Positions 54,601 through 63,600 of a stretch of DNA of 64,000 nt are shown piece by piece; positions within the stretch are counted from its first letter, which is position 1, and each line of letters opens with the position of its first letter. The notes beneath the pieces are model-generated. The model saw only the letters and a program-made list of their open reading frames with translations, was not told where the DNA came from and did not search any database. The stretch covers positions 125,495 through 189,494 of the forward strand of contig NZ_LIPD01000011.1 in assembly GCF_001905545.1 (NCBI RefSeq). The letters run 5' to 3'. Origin of the DNA: Streptomyces sp. CB02056 (GTDB lineage Bacteria; Actinomycetota; Actinomycetes; Streptomycetales; Streptomycetaceae). A program made the translations under genes and the position numbers.

Positions 54601-57600
54601 GGCAACTCCGGCATGGCGAACGCGGTGCTGATCGCCCCGGCCGGGCACCGCGCCGTGCGGCAGCACCTGGAGGTGCTGCGCCGCAACTACCTGCGCAGCT
54701 CGCACGAGAACACCGTCCGCGGAGGCTACTTCCAGTACCTGGACCGGATGTCCGTGTCCAAGACCGACTTCCGCGAGGCGGACAAGATGGCGGGGGAGGA
54801 CCCCGTCTGGGTGCAGGGCCACACGGAGGAGCGGGACAAGAACGCGGTCCTCTACCTGAGCGGGACCGGCATCAACATCTGGGCGGACCTGGCGCACGGC
54901 CTGGGGCTCAAGGGCCCCGGCAGGCTCCCGGTGGTCGAGCCGGGTGTGTTCGAGATCGGGGTCGGGAACACCTGGGTGCCGCGCGAGCAGCCGGCCGCGG
55001 AGGCGGAGCCGGCGGAGGGCGACCAGCAGCCCGAGGCGCCCGACCGCGCGGCGACACTGCTGGCGGCCCGGAACATCATCAACACGCTGATCCGCGAACT
55101 CTCCTACCAGAACGGCAAGTTGGCTCTGAGCGAGGTGGCCGCGCGGGTCGCCCGGCACCCGCAGCCCGCGTTGCTGTGGGACACGGTGATCGGCTTCCTG
55201 GCCGGCCACCCCGAGCTGCGGACGCGGGTGCAGTGGCGCACCGTCCAGAAGTACGACGCGGGGACGAGGCCGATCGGCGCCCCGGTTCCGCTCCCGCCGT
55301 GGTCCGCCGGCCTCCTGGTGCCCGAGCCCGGGGAGGTCGAGGGGATCAAGACCGGGCGGGGTGTCGAGCGGGTGCGCATGCTGGCGCCCGAGGAGGTGCC
55401 GCCGCCCGCCGCGACGGGGGTGCTCCAGGTCCCCACCCAGGCCGTCGACGGCGTGGTCCCGGCGGTGACCGACCTGGACCGGGCCCGCGAACAGCTGGTC
55501 GCCGTGGGCGCGGGGGCGGAGGAGCAGGCCGCGATCGTCGCGCGCCTGGACGACCTGGTCGCGGCGCTGGATGAGATCGGTGCGGGTGCGGAGGCCCGGC
55601 AGGGTGTCGGCACGGCCTTGCAGATGGGTTCCTTCCAGCAGGCGTTCGCCGACCTGGGGCAGGCGCAGCGTCTGGAGGTGCTCCGGCTGCTGGCGCAGGC
55701 GCTGCGGGACGGGCTGGAGCCCGGCGCGCAGCCGATGCTGGCGCTGCTGGTGACGGTGCTCCTCGCGGCGCAGCAGATCCGGGACGAGGTGCCGGTGGCG
55801 GCCGCGGGGGAGTCCCCGTGCGACCTCGCCAGGCGGTTGACCACGTTCGCCGACGGGATCCTCGCGGGCGCGGTCGCCTGGGCCCGTGAGTCGATGAGGG
55901 GTGTTCCGACCGCGCCGTACGCGGTGGTGGCGGTGGCGGGCTACGGCCGCACCGACCTGACGCCGGCCGCCGACCTGGACTTCGGTCTGCTCGGCGCTCA
56001 GGCGGACGCGGCCTGGCTGCGGTCGCTGACCAACCTGGCGGCCGGCTGGCTGGACCTGGCCCGCCAGTTCCTGCCGGTGAACGGGTCGGCGGCGGCGCCG
56101 TTCCAGGCCGACATCATGTGGTTCAACCCCAATCTGGCGGTCTTCGACCCGGAGGCCGTGCTGGAGCACGCGCTCGCCGCTTCGGCGGACGAGCTGACGC
56201 CCAAGCACGGTGTCATGCACGACACCCGGCTGATCGAGCTGGCGCCGCTCACCGGCGCCCTCGCCGCCGTCACGTCGCACGAGGGCCAGCGGGAGCTCTT
56301 CCGGAGGTTCGCCCAGGAGCGGAGCGGGCGCGGCGACGCCGAGGTGGAGTGGGCCGCCCTGCGGGAGTCGCTCGCCGGCCTCCCGCGTCCGGAGACTCTG
56401 GCGCAGGTGAACAGCGTCAACGTCAAGACCGGCTTGATGCGCCAACTGACCGTCGCCACACGGCACCTGTATGCCGCGTACCGGGCCGTGGCGAAGCCGG
56501 ACACACCGTGGCGGCTCAGCACCGGCGAGCGGCTGGAGGAGCTGATCGCGGGGAAGGTGCTGCCGGGGCCGCTCGGCCGACGGCTGGTGGACGCCTATGT
56601 GCTGGGCCTGAGCCTGCGGCAGCGGTTGCACCAGGCGTACGGGGGTGAGCGGGACGAGGTCGCGACGGCCCAGGTGGCCGAGCCGCCGAACGGGCTGGAG
56701 CGTCTGCTGCCGGAGGAGCAGGAGCAGTTGGCGGCCGCGATCGGGGTGCTGCACGAGGTGCAGGGGAGCCTCGGCGCCCTGTGGTCCAAGGTTCAGTCCT
56801 CGGCGCCGTCGCGCTGGAAGACCCTGTTCGGGCGCCGTCCGGTGGCGGACCAGTCCGTCGACCTGGTGCCGGACACGGTCGAGCCGGGTGAGTTGTGGGA
56901 CGCGGATCTGGAGCTGCCGCTGGTCGGTGGCGGCAGTGTGCGGCTGGGTGATGTCCAGAGCCTGACCATCGTGGCGCCGGAGACGGGTCTTCCGCAGGGG
57001 CGGGCGTTCCACACGGAGGACGAACTCGCGCAGCGGCGTGAGGTGTTGAGGAACTTCGACCTGGGGCGGCGGTGGCTGCTGGAGGTCGACGGGCAGGGAC
57101 GTGTGGTCACCGGGTACCGGAAGGTGCCGTGGGGGACGGGCGGTCGGCGTTACCTCGCGCTGCTGCACGGCAACCGGGACTTCGCGGTGCTGCCGCTGTC
57201 CGGCCCGGTCGGCACGGTGAAGGTGACCGCTACCGGGCTGGCCCGGACGCTGCGGCGCAGGCCGAGTGTCCAGCAGTTGGCGGCGGGTGACGAGATCGTG
57301 CTGGCCGCGTGTGACGCGGCGCTGCCCGCTTCGGATGGCGGGCCGTCGCTGGCCCAGGAGGTGGCGGACGCCACGGGCCGGGTGGTGTGGGCGCCGACGG
57401 GGAAGATCGCGGCGCTGTCGACCGACCTGGACGCTGATGCCGGGTTCCTGATGTACCCGGCGGCCGACGGCACGCCGGGTGTCTGGATCCGCTTCACCCC
57501 GAACGGCGTTGAGACCGTCCAGGTCTCGGACGAGTCGGTGGGCGCTTCCGAGGCGGGCCCGGTTTCGCGTGCCAGCGTTCCCCTGGCACCGTCGCAGAGT

Positions 57601-60600
57601 TCGACGGGCGTCGTGATGACGGGCGTCGAGGACACCGAGGAGGAACAGTCCGAGTCCGAGGAGGACGCGGACGACCTGGAGGAACTGGACGACCTGGAAG
57701 AGCTGGATCCGGCGGAGGGGTTCGCATGGTCGCAGCAGCCCCAGCACCCCGGGAACCAGGGCGAGGGGTCGGGGTCTGTCCAGGCCCAGGTGTCGACCGT
57801 CATGCAACCGGAGGCGCCCTTCACGGCACAGGAGTTGATCGACGAGCTGATCGACCTGATGCCCGGGGCTCCGCAGGCGTCGGTGGCGCCGGTGGGTCTG
57901 CTGGGTCCGGACGTGTTCGGCGACCGGATCGTCCCGGCCGCGCCGGAGTTCCTCCGGGGTTACGACTACCGGAAGTTGAAGTCGCGGTCCCGGGTGGGGT
58001 TCCTCCGGGCGCTGGACCTGGCGCGCGAGACCGCGCCGACCGCCCAGGAGCTCACCCCGGATACCCTGGGCCTGCACTCGGGGTCGGTCGTCGAGTCCGA
58101 CCAGTCCCAGACGATGCCGCGCAGGTCGGGCCCGATTCACCTGCCGAAGCCGGTGCGCATTCCGCGGCTGGTGCACTCGATCTGGCTGGGCGGCCCGCTG
58201 TCGATGGACAACGAGCACACCGGTCCCTTCATGACCAATGTGCAGCACTCGGCGGACGGTCTCGGCGAGGGGTTCACCCATGTGATCTGGACGGACGTCA
58301 CCCGTGCGCGGGTCGCCGAGGCCAAGGCCGCGGCGGCCGCGGGGACGGACGACGTCCCGGCTGAACTCGCCACCGTGTGGGCCATGGTGGAGTGGGCGAG
58401 GAGCCGGCCGAACCGGAACGTGGTGCTGGTCAACGTCGACGAGGTGTTCTCGGCCGAGGCTCCGATGGGCCTGGAGGCGGCCTACAAGATGGAGACCGCC
58501 AAGGGTCTCGGGCAGGGGTACGCCTCGGCGAGCGACATCCTGCGACTGGAGGTCCTGAACCGGTTCGGCGGGGTCTACACCGACGGCGACAACCGGCTGT
58601 TGAAGGACCTGGACCGGGAGGTCCGGCGGATCGTCGAGTCCGAGCAGGGCTTCGCCGTCGCCAGGGCCAGTGCCGCGACCACGGTGCCGAGCGCCACGAC
58701 CAGCACGATCGGTACGACCACCGGGTTCACAAAGACCACCAGGACCTCCAAGGGCGGCCTGGCGAACGCGGTGCTGATCGCCCCGGCCGGACACCGGGCC
58801 GTGCGGCAGCACCTGGAGGTACTGCGCCGTAACTACCTGCGCCGCTCGAACGAGAACACCGTCCGCGGGGTGTACTTCCAGTCCCGGAAGCCGTCGCACA
58901 TTTCCGGTGCCGACTTCCGGGAGGCGAAGACGTGGGTGAAGACGGACCCTGGCGAGCCGACGCGCCACACGGACGACGGGGAGAAGAACGCGGTCCTGTA
59001 CCTGAGCGGGACCGGTGTCAACATCTGGGCGGACCTGGCGCACGGCCTGGGGCTCAAGGGCCCCGACGCACTCCCGCTGGTCACCTCGGAGATCTTCGAG
59101 ATCGGCACCGGGAACACCTGGGTGCCGCGGGAGCAGCCGGCGGCGGCCGTCCAGCTGCCCGAGGTGCCCGACCGCGAGGCGACGCTGCTGGCGGCCCGTC
59201 GCATCATCAACACGCTGATCCGCGAACTCTCCTACCAGAGCGGTAAGTTGGCGCTGAGCGAGGTGGCCGCGCGGGTCGCCCGGCACCCGCGGCCCGATCT
59301 GCTCTGGGACACGGTGATCGGCTTCCTGGCGCACCACCCCGAGCTGCGGGAACGGGTGCAGTGGCGCACCGTCCAGAAGCTTGACGGGGCGACGAAGCCG
59401 ACCGGCAGTCCGGTCGTCCTCCCGCCGTGGTCCGACAGCCTGCTGGTCAGGGTGGAGGAGGCCAAGCCCAGGGCGGGCGTCGAGCGGGTGCGCATGGTGG
59501 CGCCCGAGACTGTGGCGCCGCCCGCCTCGACGGTACCCGCGGCGGGGCTGCTCCAGGTTCCCACCCAGTCCGTCGACGGCGTCGCCACGGTGGTGGAGAC
59601 CGCTGTTCAGGAGCAGTCCGAGCTGGACCGGGCCCGTGAACTGCTGGTCGCCGTGGGTGCGGATGCGGGGGAGCGGGCCGCGATCGGTGCGGGCCTGGAC
59701 CGGCTGGTCGCGGCCTTGGACGGGAGCGGCGCGAGCGCGGAGGACCGGCAGGGCGTCGGCACGGCCTTGCAGATGGGGCCCTTCCAGCAGGCCTTCGCCG
59801 ACCTGGGGCAGACGCAGCGTCTGGGCGTGCTCCAGCTGCTGGCCCAGGCCCTGCTGGACGGTCTGCGGCCCGGGGCGCAGCCGATGGTGGCGCTGCTGGT
59901 GACGGTGCTCCTCGCGGCTCAGCAGATCCGGGACGAGGTGCCGGTGGCGGCCGCGGGGGAGTCCCCGCGTGATCTCGCCAGGCGGTTGACCGGGTTCGCC
60001 GACGGCATCATGGCGGACGCGGTCGCCTGGGCCCGTGAGTCGATGCGGGGTGAGGCCACCGCGCCGTACGCGGTGGTGGCGGTGGCCGGTTACGGCCGTA
60101 CCGACCTGACGCCGGCCGCCGACCTGGACTTCGGTCTGCTCGGTTCCCAGCAGGACGCGGTGTGGCTGGAGTCGCTGACCAAGCTGGCGGCGGGCTGGCT
60201 GGACCTGGCCCGCCAGTTCCTGCCGGTGAACGGGACGGTGTCGGCGCCGTTCCAGGCCGACATCCTGTGGTTCAACCCCAACCTGGTGGTCTTCGACCCG
60301 GAGGCCGTGCTGGAGTTCGCGCTCGCCGGTCCGGGAGGTGAGCCGGGGCCCACACACGGTGTCATGCACGACACGCGGCTGATCGAGCTGGCGCCGCTGC
60401 CCGGTGCCCTCGCCGCCGTCACGTCGCGGGAGGGCCAGCGAGAGCTCTTCCGGACGTTCACGGAGGAGCGGGGCCTGCGCCTCGACCCCGAGGTGGAGTG
60501 GATCGCCCTGCGGGAGGCGTTCGACCGTCTCCGGCGTCCGGAGACGCTGGCGCAGGCGAACACCGTCGACGTCAAGGCCGACTTCATGCGGCAGTTGACG

Positions 60601-63600
60601 GTCGCCACGCGGCACCTCTATGCCGCCTACCGGGCGGTGGCGAAGCCGGAGACGGAGTGGCGGCTCAGCACCGGCGAGCGGCTGGAGGAGCTGATCACGG
60701 CGCGGGTGCTGCCGGCGGCGCTCGGCCAGAGGCTGGTCGACGCCTACAGGTTGGCCCTGAGTCTGCGGCAGCGGCTGCACCGGGCGTACGGGGGTGAGCA
60801 GGACAAGGTCGCGACGGTGACGGCGGCCGGGCCGCTGAACGGGCTGGAGCGCCTGCTGCCGCAGGAGCAGGAGCAGTTGGCCGTCGCGCTCGGGGCCCTG
60901 CGTGAGCTGGAGGGGAGCCTCGACGCCCTGTGGGTCACGGTCAGGCCCCCGGTCCAGGCTCCGTCGCGCTGGAAGAACCTGTTCGGGCGCCGTCCGGTGG
61001 CGGACCAGTCCGTCGGCCTGGTGCCGGACACGGTCGAGCCGGCCGAGTTGTGGGACGCGGATCTGGAGCTGCCGCTGGTCGGTGGCGGCAGTGTGCGCCT
61101 CGGTGACGTCCAGAGCCTGACCATCGTGGCGCCGGGGACGGGCCTGCCGCAGGGGCGGGCGTTCCACACGGAGGACGAACTCACGCAGCGGCGTGAGGTG
61201 TTGCGGAGTTTCGACCTGGGGCGGCGGTGGCTGCTGGAGGTCGACGGGCAGGGCCAGGAGGTCACCGGGTACCGGAAGGTGCCATGGGGAACGGGTGGGC
61301 GGCGCTACCTCGCGTTGGTGCACGGGAACCGGGACTTCGCGGTGCTGCCGCTGTCCGGTCCGGTCGGCACGGTGAAGGTCACCGCGACGGGGCTGGCCCG
61401 GACGCTGCGGCGCCGGCCGAGTGTCCAGCAACTGGCGGCGGGTGACGAGATCGTGCTGGCCGCGTGTGACGCGGCGCTGCCGGCCTCGGACGGTGGGCCG
61501 TCGTTGGCGCAGGAGGTGGCGAACGCTACCGGCCGGGTGGTGTGGGCGCCGACGGGGAAGATCGCGGCGCTGTCGACCGACCTGGACGCGGACGCCGGGT
61601 TCCTGATGTACCCGGCGGCCGATGGCACGCCGGGTGTTTGGATCCGCTTCACCCCGAACGGCGTTGAGACCGCCCAGGTATCGGACGAGTCGGTGGGCGC
61701 TTCCGAGGCGGGCCCGGTGTCGCGTGGCACGGCTCCCCAGGTGCCGTCCCAGAGCTCGACGGGCGTCGCGACGACGGACGTCGTGGAGGAGCAGCCCCAG
61801 CTCCCCGAGAATCAGGGAGAAGGGTCGACCCAGGCGCAGGCGCAGGCACCGGAACCGCCCTTCACGGCCCATGAGTTGATCGACGAGCTGGTCAGCCTGA
61901 TGCCCGGCGGCCCGCAGGCGCCGGCGGCGCCTGCGGATCCGCTGGAGGCCATGCTGGGGCCGGACCTGTTCGGCGACCGGGTGGTCCCGCCCGCCCCGGA
62001 GTTCCTCCAGGGTTACGGCTACGACCAGTTGAAGTCGGAGTCCCGGACGGCGTTCTTCCGGGCGCTGGACCTGGCGAGCGAGGCGGCGACGCCGACGGCC
62101 GAGGGGCTCGCCCCGAAGGCCCTGGGCCAGGACCCGGAGTCCGTCATCGAGTCCGGGGCGCTCCAGACGGTGCGGCGCAGGTCGGGGTCGATGCACCTGC
62201 CGAAGCGGGTGCGCATTCCGCAGCTGGTGCACTCGATCTGGCTGGGCGGCCCGTTGTCGGCGGACAACGCGCACACCGGCCCCTTCATGGCGAACGTGCA
62301 GGAATCGGCCGACGGTCTCGGCCGGGAGTTCACCCATGTGATCTGGACGGACGTCACCCGTGCGCGGGTCGCCGAGGCCGCGGCGGCCGCTGGGACGGGC
62401 GATGACACGCCCGAACTCGCCACCGTACGGGCGATGGTGGCGTGGGCGAGGAGCCGGACGCACCGGAACGTGGTGCTGGTCAACGTCGACGAGGTCTTCT
62501 CGGCCGAGGCGCCGATGAGCCTCGAAGCGGCCTACAAGATGGAGACCGCCAAGGGGTTGGGGCAGGGGTACGCCTCGGCGAGCGACATCCTGCGGCTGGA
62601 GGTCCTGGACCGGTTCGGCGGGGTCTACACCGACGGCGACAACCGGCTGTTGAAGAACCCCGTTCCCGAGGTCAGGAGGATCGCCGACTCCAAGCGGCAC
62701 TTCGCCGTCGCCACGGCCAGCCTGGCGGATGCGCCGGGCGCCAGGGCCGGCACGACCGCCAGGGGCGGTCTGGCGAACGCGGTGCTGATCGCCCCGGCCG
62801 GGAACACGGCCGTGCAGGAGCACCTCAGGGTGCTGCGAAGCAACTACCAGCGCAGCTCGCACCAGAACACCTTCCGCGGGGAGTACTTCCGGCCCCGGGG
62901 GCAGGAGGACAACACCGAGGCCAACTTCCAGCAGGCGGACGTGGTGGCGGGGCCCCCGGTCTGGGTCCAGAACCACACGGAGGAGAACGAGAAGAACGCG
63001 GTCCTCCACCTGAGCGGGACCGGTGTCAACATCTGGGCGGACCTGGCGTACGGCCTGGGGCTCAGCGGCCCCGGTGCGCTTCCCGTGGTCGAGCGGGGCG
63101 TGTTCGAGATCGGGGTCGGGAACACCTGGGTGCCGCCGAGGCCGTCGGCGGTGCCGGGCGCCCAGCTGCCCGAGGTGCCCGACCGCGCGGCGACGCTGCT
63201 GGCGGCCCGTCGCATCATCAACACGCTGATCCGTGAACTGGTGTACCAGAACGGCAAGCTGGCGCTGAGCGAGGTGGCGGCGCGGGTCGCCCGGCACCCG
63301 CGACCCGAGCTGCTGTGGGACACGGTGATCGGGTTCCTGGCCCGGCACCCCGAGCTGCGGGACCTGGTGCGGTGGCGCACCGTCCGGAAGGTCGGCGCGG
63401 GAACCGGGCCGGCCGACCAGCCGGTGGCGCTCCCGCCGTGGTCCGCCGGTCTCCTGGTGCCCGCGTCCGAGCCGGTGGCGGGGTTCACCGCCGGGTCGGA
63501 TGTCGAGCGGGTGCGCATGGTGGCGCCCGGGGAGGTGCCGCCGCCCGCCGCGACGGGGGCCGTGGCGGGGTTGCTCCAGGTACCGACTCAGTCCGTCGAC

